Shown here piece by piece: positions 10,947 to 18,234 of a stretch of 44,559 nt of DNA. The notes beneath the pieces are model-generated. The model made no database searches. It saw only the letters and a list, made by a program, of their open reading frames with translations, and was not told where the DNA came from. Origin of the DNA: Methylobacterium bullatum (GTDB taxonomy: Bacteria > Pseudomonadota > Alphaproteobacteria > Rhizobiales > Beijerinckiaceae); the NCBI RefSeq assembly GCF_014845095.1, contig NZ_NKUG01000084.1, positions 1-44,559 of the forward strand. Reading direction: 5' to 3'. Position 1 is the first letter of the stretch. Each line of letters starts with the position of its first letter. The position numbers and the translations under genes were made by a program.

Positions 10947-12131
10947 ATGCCGGAGCCGGAGACCTTCGACGTCGTGGTGGTGGGGGGCGGCCCGGCCGGG
11001 GCCACCGCCGCCACCGATCTCGCCCGGATGGGGCGCCGCGTCCTGCTCCTCGACAAGCCGGGCCGGATCAAGCCCTGCGGCGGCGCGATTCCCCCGCGCC
11101 TGATCCGCGACTTCGCGATTCCCGACCATCTGCTCGTCGCACGCGTGCGCTCGGCGCGGATGGTCTCGCCCAAGGACAAGCGTGTCGACATGCCCATCGG
11201 CGACGGTTTCGTCGGCATGGTCGACCGCGAGCATTTCGACCCCTGGCTGCGCGACCGCGCGGCCCTGGCCGGGGCCGACCACCGCCCCGGCAGCTTCACC
11301 CGCATCGTCCGAGACGACGACGGCGGGGCCACCGTGCATTACCGCTCCGGCGAGGCCGAGCACCGGGTCCGCGCCCGCCTCGTCATCGGCGCTGACGGGG
11401 CGAGTTCCGTGGTCGGGCGGGCCGAGATTCCCGGCCACGCGGCCATGAAACAGGTCTTCGCCTATCACGAGATCGTCCGGCGTCCGGCGGATGGGAGCGG
11501 CGACGTCGAGGGGACGCGCTGCGACGTCTATTACCAGGGCAAGCTCTCGCCGGATTTCTACGCCTGGGTCTTCCCCCATGGCGACACGATCAGCATCGGC
11601 ACCGGCAGCGCCCGCAAGGGCTTCTCCCTGCGCGGGGCGATCCGGGCCTTGCGCGCCTCCACCGGCCTCGATGCCGGGGAAACCCTGCGCCGCGAGGGCG
11701 CGCCGCTGCCGCTGAAACCGCTCAAGCGCTGGGACAATGGCCGCGACGTGCTGCTCACCGGGGACGCCGCCGGCATCGTCGCCCCGGCCTCGGGCGAGGG
11801 CATCTACTACGCCATGCTCGGCGGCCGTCTCGCGGCGGAGGCGGCCGACACCTTCCTCGCCACCGGCAAGGCCGCCTCCCTGGCCCTGGCCCGGCGTCGC
11901 TTCATGCGCCTGCACGGCCGCGTCTTCCTGATCCTGCGCATGATGCAGTGGGTCTGGTACCGCAACGATGCCCTGCGCGAGCGCTTCGTCTCGATCTGCA
12001 AGGACAAGGACGTCCAGCAGCTCACCTGGGATTCCTACATGAACAAGGAGCTGGTGCGGGCAAAGCCCGCCGCCCATGTGAGGATCTTCTTCAAGGATCT
12101 GGCGCACCTGTTCCGCTGGGTCTCCCCATGA
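10947..12131 (+). CDS. bchP: Geranylgeranyl reductase (bacteriochlorophyll phytyl formation)
   Basis: FAD-dependent reductase that converts the geranylgeranyl side chain of bacteriochlorophyll (or geranylgeranyl-PP) to phytyl. The protein is 394 residues. An N-terminal Rossmann FAD motif VVVVGGGPAGATAA begins at residue 9. PCGGAIPPRLI (43-53) is characteristic, and the second FAD motif GDAAGIVAPASGEG lies at 272-285. The ATG 10947 follows SD-like GAGGTGAG. The stop is shared with the tspO start as ATGA. It acts at the cytoplasmic face of the membrane, after or with BchG. Confidence 0.96.
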   Translation: MPEPETFDVVVVGGGPAGATAATDLARMGRRVLLLDKPGRIKPCGGAIPPRLIRDFAIPDHLLVARVRSARMVSPKDKRVDMPIGDGFVGMVDREHFDPWLRDRAALAGADHRPGSFTRIVRDDDGGATVHYRSGEAEHRVRARLVIGADGASSVVGRAEIPGHAAMKQVFAYHEIVRRPADGSGDVEGTRCDVYYQGKLSPDFYAWVFPHGDTISIGTGSARKGFSLRGAIRALRASTGLDAGETLRREGAPLPLKPLKRWDNGRDVLLTGDAAGIVAPASGEGIYYAMLGGRLAAEAADTFLATGKAASLALARRRFMRLHGRVFLILRMMQWVWYRNDALRERFVSICKDKDVQQLTWDSYMNKELVRAKPAAHVRIFFKDLAHLFRWVSP

Positions 12132-12649
12132 TCGGCGGGTTCGAGACCGGCCCGGTCGTCGTCGCGGCGGCCGCCGCCCTCGTCACCGCCCTCGCCGGCG
12201 GGCTCCTGACGACCACCGGCCCCTGGTATCAATCCCTGCGGCGGCCCTCGTGGAAGCCGCCGGACTGGGCCTTCGGCCCGGTCTGGACCACGATCTTCAC
12301 CCTCACGGCGATCTCCGCCGTGATAGCCTGGCACGCGGAGGCCGGAACCTCGGCGCGTGGCGCATTGCTCGCCGTCTACGGCGTCAACCTCGTCCTCAAC
12401 ATCGCCTGGAGCGGCATCTTCTTCCGCCTGCGCCGGCCGGACTGGGCCTATCTCGAGGTGATCGCTCTGTGGCTCTCCATCGTGGCGCTGATCGCCGTGA
12501 CGGCCCAGGTCTCGGGGATCGCGGCCCTCCTGCTCGCGCCCTACCTCGCCTGGGTCAGCGTCGCGACACTGCTCAACCGGGCGATCGTGCGGCTGAACGG
12601 GCCGTTCGGTGAGGCCCGCCCCGCTCGCAGTATCGGAAGCCGCGCATGA
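12128..12649 (+). CDS. tspO: TspO/MBR family tryptophan-rich sensory protein
   Basis: A 173-residue, five-helix outer- or inner-membrane protein that binds porphyrins. In Rhodobacter sphaeroides, TspO tunes photosynthesis and tetrapyrrole gene expression in response to oxygen. The family motif WYQSLRRPSWKPPDWAFGPV (33-52) and NIAWSGIFF are clear, and the protein is rich in Trp. The ATG overlaps the bchP stop (ATGA), and its own stop overlaps the next gene. This puts it firmly in the bacteriochlorophyll operon, so a role tied to pigment or porphyrin flux is likely. Confidence 0.93.
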   Translation: MIGGFETGPVVVAAAAALVTALAGGLLTTTGPWYQSLRRPSWKPPDWAFGPVWTTIFTLTAISAVIAWHAEAGTSARGALLAVYGVNLVLNIAWSGIFFRLRRPDWAYLEVIALWLSIVALIAVTAQVSGIAALLLAPYLAWVSVATLLNRAIVRLNGPFGEARPARSIGSRA

Positions 12650-13005
12650 TTCCGGATGCTGCGACCCTGGCGGCATTGTTCGCCTCCGGGCGGATCATCG
12701 ACGTGATCCTCGGTCTCGTGGCCCTGGAGGCCGCCGCCCTCGTGGCATGGCGCCTCTACGGGGGGGATCGCCCGCTCCTTGCGCCCCTTTTCTGCAATCT
12801 CGCCTCGGGCGCGGCGCTGATGATGGCGATCCGCGCCGCGCTGATCGGCTCGGATTGGACGGTGGTGGCGCTCTGCCTCATCGCCTCTCTGATGGCGCAT
12901 CTAGGGGAGGTCGCGTTGCGCATGTTCGGGGGGTCGCGTTCCGCATCCGATCCGGCCATGCCCGACCTTGGCCAACCGGGCAGAACGGTCACGAGGCGTG
13001 CCTGA
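12646..13005 (+). CDS. Small predicted membrane protein, end of the bchG operon
   Basis: A 119-residue protein of unknown function. Three hydrophobic stretches are visible: IIDVILGLVALEAAALVAW, APLFCNLASGAALMMAI and VVALCLIASLMAHLGEVAL. A polar, probably disordered C-terminal tail ends it. The ATG overlaps the tspO stop by 4 bases, which supports a real, translationally coupled gene. No family was recognised. Its place at the end of bchG-bch2-bchP-tspO suggests a membrane role linked to pigment synthesis, but this rests on context only. Confidence 0.7.
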   Translation: MIPDAATLAALFASGRIIDVILGLVALEAAALVAWRLYGGDRPLLAPLFCNLASGAALMMAIRAALIGSDWTVVALCLIASLMAHLGEVALRMFGGSRSASDPAMPDLGQPGRTVTRRA

Positions 13006-13051
13006 ATTGCAGCTGTCCAACCTTCGGCTTCATGAGTGGAGAACCGGCTTC

Positions 13052-14620
13052 ATGCGTCGCATATCTGCCCTCCTGCTCGGTTCGGCCGGCCTCATGGCCG
13101 CCGCGACCTGTGCCTCGGCCCAAGATGCGGAACAGATCAAGCGGGGTGAATACTTGGCGACGGCGGGCGATTGCGTCGCCTGCCATTCGGCGCCGGGGGG
13201 CAAGCCGTTCGCGGGGAACTACGTTCTCAACACGCCGATCGGGAAGATCCGCACGCCGAACCTCACACCGGACGACGAGACCGGGCTCGGCAAATGGACC
13301 GCCGACGACTTCTACCGCGCCCTGCACGAAGGCATCGACAACGAGGGCAGCTATCTCTATCCGGCCTTCCCCTTCGCCTGGTACACCAAAGTCACGCGCG
13401 AGGATTCCGACGCGATCTTTGCTTACCTGCGCTCCCTCGAACCGGTGAAGGAGCCGCGCAAGCCTTCCGAGATCCCGTTCCCGTTCAATATTCGCACGGC
13501 GCTCATCACCTGGCGCACCGCGTTCTTCACCGCGGGCGAATTCAAGCCGGATCCGAACGCCAGCGCCGAGGTCAACCGCGGCGGCTATCTCGTGGAGGGG
13601 CTCGGCCATTGCGGCATGTGCCACAACGCCAACAAGATCGTCGGAAACAGCGGGCTGGCCGGAAAACTCGGCGGCGGGGTCATCGACGGCTGGTACGCCC
13701 CCAACATCACCCCCGACGACCACACCGGCATCGGCTCCTGGAGCGACGATCAAGTGGTCGAATACCTCAAAACCGGCGCCGCTCCGGGCAACCAGCCGGG
13801 CGTCGCGGCAGGGCCAATGCGTCAGACCATCGAGGAATCCCTCTCCAAGCTGACCGACGCCGATCTGAAGGCGATGGTCGCCTACCTGCGCACGCAGAAA
13901 GCGAAAGAAAGTTATAAAGTCAAGGATCTTCAGGCGTTTAACCAGGCCGATGCGCCGGGTGCTGCGACCTATCTCAGCTATTGCTCCTCCTGCCACAAGC
14001 CGGACGGCAAGGGGGTCGAGGGGGCGATCCCGGCGCTCGCCGGCAACACGTCCGTCCAGGCGGAAGGCCCCGAGACGGTGATCCGCGTCGTTCTCGGCGG
14101 GCTCGCCGCCCAGAACGGCTATGCGCCGATGCCGGCTGTGGGTGCGGGCATGACCGATCAGGAGGTCGCCGACGTGACCGATTACATCCGCAACGCCTGG
14201 GGCAACAGCGCCCCTGTCATCGCCGAGCGCGGCATCGTCGGCACCGCCCGCGCCGCCACGCAGACCATGCTCGCGGGAACGGCACCCTGCGCCGTCATCG
14301 CCCAACCGAACGTGGCCAAAGCCATCGCCAACACCCCCGCCGCGACGAGCCTGAAAGGGTTGGCGCAGGAGAACTTCATCCCGGTCGTCGACGCTCTGCT
14401 GCCCAAGGTGAAGGCCGCGGCCGGCGGCGCCAAAGATGACGACATCGTCAACGGACTGACCACAGCGTTCTGCCAGGCCGCCCGCAACGACCCGGCCTAC
14501 GGCAAGCCCGGCTGGCACGCGGTGATCGGAAGCTTCTCCAGCATCGTCTACAGCCAGATCAGGAACCCCGAAAAACGGGTCGCCTTGCCGGGTCCCGCGG
14601 GTGCCGAGCCGACGCCGTGA
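13052..14620 (+). CDS. Tri-haem cytochrome c (alcohol/gluconate dehydrogenase cytochrome subunit type)
   Basis: A 522-residue exported cytochrome c with a Sec signal peptide (MRRISALLLG...ASAQDA) and three CxxCH haem sites: CVACH (41-45), CGMCH (187-191) and CSSCH (311-315). The architecture is that of the cytochrome subunit of membrane-bound alcohol, gluconate or sorbitol dehydrogenases, which pass electrons to ubiquinone or a terminal oxidase. No dehydrogenase partner is next to it. A C-terminal part of ~130 residues (~392-522) after the third haem domain carries two more Cys and is not typical. The ATG at 13052 is chosen because the signal peptide begins there. Confidence 0.85.
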   Translation: MRRISALLLGSAGLMAAATCASAQDAEQIKRGEYLATAGDCVACHSAPGGKPFAGNYVLNTPIGKIRTPNLTPDDETGLGKWTADDFYRALHEGIDNEGSYLYPAFPFAWYTKVTREDSDAIFAYLRSLEPVKEPRKPSEIPFPFNIRTALITWRTAFFTAGEFKPDPNASAEVNRGGYLVEGLGHCGMCHNANKIVGNSGLAGKLGGGVIDGWYAPNITPDDHTGIGSWSDDQVVEYLKTGAAPGNQPGVAAGPMRQTIEESLSKLTDADLKAMVAYLRTQKAKESYKVKDLQAFNQADAPGAATYLSYCSSCHKPDGKGVEGAIPALAGNTSVQAEGPETVIRVVLGGLAAQNGYAPMPAVGAGMTDQEVADVTDYIRNAWGNSAPVIAERGIVGTARAATQTMLAGTAPCAVIAQPNVAKAIANTPAATSLKGLAQENFIPVVDALLPKVKAAAGGAKDDDIVNGLTTAFCQAARNDPAYGKPGWHAVIGSFSSIVYSQIRNPEKRVALPGPAGAEPTP

Positions 14621-14938
14621 TCGATACGGGCCGACGTTGCCTCCTTCGGCGCAGGTGGAGACTGCAAGCCTGCCGCGAATGACTTTCGCCGGCGTATCGG
14701 GTTAAGTCACCGTGGATTATAATACAAATATCTATATTGTAATATAAAATAATGATTGATCGCTTTGTCATTCGTTGTATTGCTTGTCGAGCGGCGGGCT
14801 ATACAAATGTGACCTTTGGGCGACAACGCCGCTACGATTGAGGGACGGAGGGAATGGGATCCGGTGCTGGTGCGTCGATGAGGGAGAGCTCGCTCGAATG
14901 CGGCGCTTTCCCTGTCGCGCTCCCGGAAGAGGCACTGG
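14621..14938. other. Intergenic region with AT-rich island
   Basis: This 318-base gap contains a strikingly AT-rich stretch (about 14712-14770) in an otherwise GC-rich window. Its core is an inverted repeat (separate entry). A CTATAC hexamer near 14801 could be a -10 box for the outer-membrane protein gene. No ORF with good codon use was seen. Confidence 0.5.
14717..14747. promoter_or_regulatory. AT-rich inverted repeat, possible operator
   Basis: TTATAATACAA (14717-14727) and TTGTAATATAA (14737-14747) are inverted copies with one mismatch and a 9-base spacer. The site lies in the AT-rich island between the cytochrome c gene and the outer-membrane protein gene. No regulator is assigned. Confidence 0.4.
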
Positions 14939-15841
14939 ATGATTCACGGTTTTCGCTACGCAGCCTCCACGCTCGGTCTCACCCTGTGCGTTGGGCTTGG
15001 CCTGACGACCCTCGCCTCCGGGCCGGCCCAGGCCGGTTCGGCGGCGCAACCCGGGCAGACGGTCGGCCTTCCGGTCGGCGCCCAGCTCCCCGTCGGCCTC
15101 TATTTCGTTAACACGTCAAGCTTCGGCATCCGCGACACCCGACCGTTCGATTCCGAATCGAACATCAACTTGCCTACCTTCCTCTGGGCGACGCCGTGGA
15201 GCCTGCTGGGCGCGCGGCTCAACCTCGTGGCGATCCAGCCAGTTGTGGCATCGAGCCCGCGCGGCACGCCCTACCAGAGTGGTATCGGCCAGCCTCTGCT
15301 CGCCGCCCAGCTCGCCTGGAATCTCGGCAACGATATCGGGGTGAGCTATCTCTTCGGCGGATACCTACCGATTGAGACGAGTTTCCTGACTCAGAACGCG
15401 TCGCTGAGCCACCGTTTTGCCGCGACGTATAGTGGCAACGGTTTCAACCTCACCGCCAATCTGCTCTACGGGGTCTTCGTCGATCCGGTGACCGCGCAGG
15501 GCGTAGTCTATCCCGACTATCTCAACCTCGATCTCACTGCGACGAAGAAGTTCGGCAAGTGGGAGGTCGGCCCTGTGGCCTTCGCCTCCACCGATCTGCC
15601 CACGCGTTTCCCCGGCTATCGCCGCCAGGGCCAGATCGCGGTGGGCGGGCTTGTCGGCTACAATTTCGGGCCGGTGAACGTCCAGGCCTACGTCACCCGG
15701 GACGTGGCCGAGCGCAATTACGGTGGCCGCGAGACCCGCGGCTGGCTGCGGTTGATCGTGCCGATCTACAAAGAAAGTACCAATTCGGCGGCGCCCTCTA
15801 TTCCGCTTATTCCGCTGAGCGGGCGGCAATCCCTGCGGTAG
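14939..15841 (+). CDS. Outer-membrane beta-barrel protein, phenol MetA-pathway/SphA-like
   Basis: A 300-residue protein with a Sec signal peptide (cleavage probably after SGPAQA, ~33). It then shows alternating hydrophobic strands ending in aromatic residues, as in outer-membrane barrels (YLFGGYLPIET, FNLTANLLYGVFVD, FGPVNVQAYVTRDV). It resembles the 'putative MetA-pathway of phenol degradation' outer-membrane family, whose substrates are mostly unknown. An SD GGAAGAGG precedes ATG 14939. It stands alone between two unrelated genes. The substrate cannot be told from the sequence. Confidence 0.72.
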   Translation: MIHGFRYAASTLGLTLCVGLGLTTLASGPAQAGSAAQPGQTVGLPVGAQLPVGLYFVNTSSFGIRDTRPFDSESNINLPTFLWATPWSLLGARLNLVAIQPVVASSPRGTPYQSGIGQPLLAAQLAWNLGNDIGVSYLFGGYLPIETSFLTQNASLSHRFAATYSGNGFNLTANLLYGVFVDPVTAQGVVYPDYLNLDLTATKKFGKWEVGPVAFASTDLPTRFPGYRRQGQIAVGGLVGYNFGPVNVQAYVTRDVAERNYGGRETRGWLRLIVPIYKESTNSAAPSIPLIPLSGRQSLR

Positions 15842-16036
15842 GGCATCGTCACGGGGCGGCGACAGGCGCGCGGCGTGCCGTCCGTCTCGCTGCTCCGCAG
15901 GCCGTCGGTGCTCCTTCGAGACAAGCCCGGCGTTTACCGTAAACCGCCCATTAATCCGACTCGTCGAAACCTAGCGATCGTCGGGGCCGCAGCGGCTTTC
16001 GCTGGTCCCCACGTGTGGTTTCAAGGGTAACGGTGT

Positions 16037-16435
16037 ATGCGTAGCGTTCACACGGCGATCGACAACGTGGTCCCTTTCCGGCGTCCTGGTAGGCCACAGC
16101 CCCAGGCTCCTGTCGTCTCGCCCTCCCTCGCCGCGAGGCGTGTGGACCAGCGCGCACTTATGGATGCGGTCTATGCTAGCGGGACGCTCGCGGTCGCGGC
16201 CGGAGACCGCGAGACCAAGCTGATCGCTGCCCGTCTGCAGGTCTATGGCTTTCTCACCGTGGAGGAATTGGGAGAGGATAGCGCATTACGGCGCCTGCGT
16301 CCGTCTGAGGCCATCCGCGCGCAGGTCGATCGTCCATGGCGCCTGTCGAAGGCCGCCTACGGTTCGGGCCTGTCCGTCACGGTCCCGGCCGCCGATGATT
16401 TCCTGTTCGATTCTTCCGCCGGCGCCTCGGCCTGA
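16037..16435 (+). CDS. Hypothetical protein, 132 residues
   Basis: No family recognised. The protein is soluble-looking, with no signal peptide or membrane segment. It begins MRSVHTAIDNVVPFRRPGR, a form seen in small alphaproteobacterial proteins of unknown function. A central, probably helical part (DQRALMDAVYASGTLAVAAG) and an acidic C-terminus follow. Codon use fits a real gene. It converges on the gene at 16690. Confidence is moderate that it is translated and low for any role. Confidence 0.55.
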   Translation: MRSVHTAIDNVVPFRRPGRPQPQAPVVSPSLAARRVDQRALMDAVYASGTLAVAAGDRETKLIAARLQVYGFLTVEELGEDSALRRLRPSEAIRAQVDRPWRLSKAAYGSGLSVTVPAADDFLFDSSAGASA

Positions 16436-16689
16436 TCTCTCCGCGAAACGGACCCTCTCACGGCCCGTCGAGAGAGGCTCGTTGCCGCGTCCTGCTGGGA
16501 TGTGACAACTGGGTCATCGAGCACAGTCGCGCTCCATTACCCGGTAAAATATCCCTCGATCAGTAATGATCCCCTCCTCAGCTTGCCGACCCTGGCAGTC
16601 TGATCCTCCTGGCCCAAGCCTATGACCGTGGTGGCCCTCACTAAGCTACACCACGTCCAGGGACACGACCCGGCCGCCGGGGGAAATTT
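16436..16689. other. Convergent intergenic region with a hairpin
   Basis: The 254 bases between two convergent genes hold no credible ORF. CGTGGTG (16627-16633) and CACCACG (16649-16655) form a 7-bp stem with a 15-base loop. There is no T-run, so it could be a weak bidirectional terminator only. The loop looks faintly like a tRNA D-arm, but no tRNA can be folded. Confidence 0.4.
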
Positions 16690-17133
16690 TCAGCGATCGC
16701 GCTTGTCCACCACGGCGCATCCGGTCATCGGTCCGCGGCTTCCGTTCGTCACCGAGCACGTGACGAGGGCTGTCGCCGCATCTGCGTGACTATGTCGGGT
16801 GACGACCGCCTGCTCGCGGGCGCGGCGCGCGGCCGCCTCGATCAGGTCGGCCCCGATGCCGGTGGCGATCCGCCCGGCCCGGCCGAACAGGCCATAATAG
16901 GCATCCCCTGGCGTCTCGCCCTTGAACTGTACGCCGACCGCTGACGGGTCACCGCAGGCGAGCGTCAGCGTCATCCCGTCTATCGACGACATCTCGGCGA
17001 AATCGATAGTGCGGTTGACGAGGGTGGCTTTCGTTTCGGCGACCACGCTGTCGATGAGATCACCGCAGGAATCGGCGCGTGCCGACAGGACTGAGAGCGA
17101 GAGCACGGCGGCGGTCAGGATGATGAGGCGCAT
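16690..17133 (-). CDS. Hypothetical secreted protein
   Basis: A 147-residue protein from ATG 17133 (MRLIILTAAVLSLSVLSARA), which is a clean Sec signal peptide with cleavage near ARA-DS. An upstream in-frame ATG at 17178 would bury the signal and was rejected. The mature part has four Cys (DSCGDLI, LACGDPS, LVTCSVT, MTGCAVV), which suggests disulfides in the periplasm. No family was recognised. It is divergent from the TetR operon, and the shared 130-base gap holds two TetR-type operators, so it could be co-regulated. Confidence 0.6.
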   Translation of the reverse strand: MRLIILTAAVLSLSVLSARADSCGDLIDSVVAETKATLVNRTIDFAEMSSIDGMTLTLACGDPSAVGVQFKGETPGDAYYGLFGRAGRIATGIGADLIEAAARRAREQAVVTRHSHADAATALVTCSVTNGSRGPMTGCAVVDKRDR

Positions 17134-17198
17134 GACAGGTAAAATAGGCGCGCCGCTCGCCCTGTCGAGGTGGACCATCGCACACGCCCCGACGCCAT

Positions 17199-17234
17199 TG
17201 AATGATCGTTCATTGACTCATGAATGAACGTTCA
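17199..17234. promoter_or_regulatory. Tandem TetR-type operators
   Basis: Two near-identical 14-bp palindromes, TGAATGATCGTTCA (17199-17212) and TGAATGAACGTTCA (17221-17234), are spaced 22 bases start to start, two helical turns. TGAAYGnnCRTTCA-type sites are typical of AcrR-like TetR repressors. They lie 30-65 bases before the efflux operon, whose second gene encodes a TetR repressor, so autoregulation is likely. Confidence 0.75.
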
Positions 17235-17263
17235 ATAGGCATTGAGGGAACGGGGGGGGCGTC

Positions 17264-17554
17264 ATGGGCGAGTTCAGTTGTTATGACGATGTCGATGCGC
17301 TGCGCGGGTGGGATGCCGGGCGCGTCCTGGCTTCGATCCGTTCCGCCTGTGGGCCGTCAACCCTTCTGCCGGGGCTGCTGATCCTGGTTGGTTGGCTCGC
17401 TTTCCTTGGCTGGACCGGTGCGGGCTCCGACGGCTGGCAGGCGCGCGTCTGCGCCGATCACGCCGAGCAATCCTGGTCCTGGCAGGCACGGTCCTGCGGA
17501 ATGACCCAAGCGGAAGGTTCTAGTCTCGGCGCGGACGGGAGGTCGGCATCGTGA
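17264..17554 (+). CDS. Small membrane protein, first gene of efflux operon
   Basis: A 96-residue protein of unknown function with one hydrophobic segment (TLLPGLLILVGWLAFLGW, ~33-50) and a Cys/Trp-rich C-terminal half (WQARVCADHAEQSWSWQARS). The stop overlaps the GTG start of the TetR gene (GTGA), a coupling that supports real translation. It sits directly behind the TetR operators. It may be a small accessory protein of the efflux system or a leader that sets TetR expression. Both are inferences. Confidence 0.5.
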   Translation: MGEFSCYDDVDALRGWDAGRVLASIRSACGPSTLLPGLLILVGWLAFLGWTGAGSDGWQARVCADHAEQSWSWQARSCGMTQAEGSSLGADGRSAS

Positions 17555-18234
17555 GCGCCGGTGCCGCCATCGAAGTGAAGTCCGGCCCCTCGGCCAGGCG
17601 CCAGGACATCCTTGATGCCGCCGAGACCTGCTTCGTGCGGAACGGTTTCCATCGGACGACGATGCAGGATCTCGCGCGTCAGGCCGGCATGACAGCCGGC
17701 AACATCTACCACTACTTCAAGTCGAAGGAGGCTGTGGTCCTCGGGCTCGCCGAGCGTGAGCGCGGGCATGGCATGACCCTCGTCGAGGAAATGGAGCGGG
17801 CCGGCGATCGCCGCGGCGCCCTGATGAGGGTCCTCGAACGCTACTTCGCCAAGGCGACCCGCGAGAGTGCAGTCCTGCGCGTGGATCTCTGGTCCGAAGC
17901 CACCCGCAATCCCGACATCGCCGCCATGATCGATCGGGGCGAGACCGAGGCCCGCCTCTGGTTCGTCGAGACCCTCGCGTCCCTGGCCACCTCGCCGGCC
18001 TGCGATGCCGCCGCCCTCTACGACGAGACGCTGAATCCGCTGATGAAAGGCATCCTCGTCAACCTGGCCCTTCGGCCGGACTTCGATCCGGCCCCGGCAG
18101 TGGCGCATCTGTGTGTTCTGATCGAAGCGGGTTTGGCCGGACGGCTGCCGACGGCGTCACTCGAATCAGAATCCAGCGTCCTGCTCGCCTCCCCCGGTCA
18201 TCCATCACGAACCGTCTTGGAGAGCAGCCGATGA
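17551..18234 (+). CDS. TetR/AcrR family transcriptional repressor
   Basis: A 227-residue regulator, starting at GTG 17551. The N-terminal helix-turn-helix domain (~17-63; ILDAAETCFVRNGFHRTTMQ ... NIYHYFKSKEAVV) is classic TetR. A ligand-binding C-terminal domain of the AcrR kind follows. The start overlaps the preceding small gene, and its stop overlaps the adaptor gene as ATGA. Two palindromic operators lie upstream of the operon, so it most likely represses its own operon until an effluxed compound binds. Confidence 0.9.
   Translation: MSAGAAIEVKSGPSARRQDILDAAETCFVRNGFHRTTMQDLARQAGMTAGNIYHYFKSKEAVVLGLAERERGHGMTLVEEMERAGDRRGALMRVLERYFAKATRESAVLRVDLWSEATRNPDIAAMIDRGETEARLWFVETLASLATSPACDAAALYDETLNPLMKGILVNLALRPDFDPAPAVAHLCVLIEAGLAGRLPTASLESESSVLLASPGHPSRTVLESSR

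Noticed and set aside
16620..16660. tRNA-like GTAGCTTAGTGAGGG on the minus strand
   Set aside because: It resembles a D-arm only. The flanking bases form a simple 7-bp hairpin and no full cloverleaf fits.
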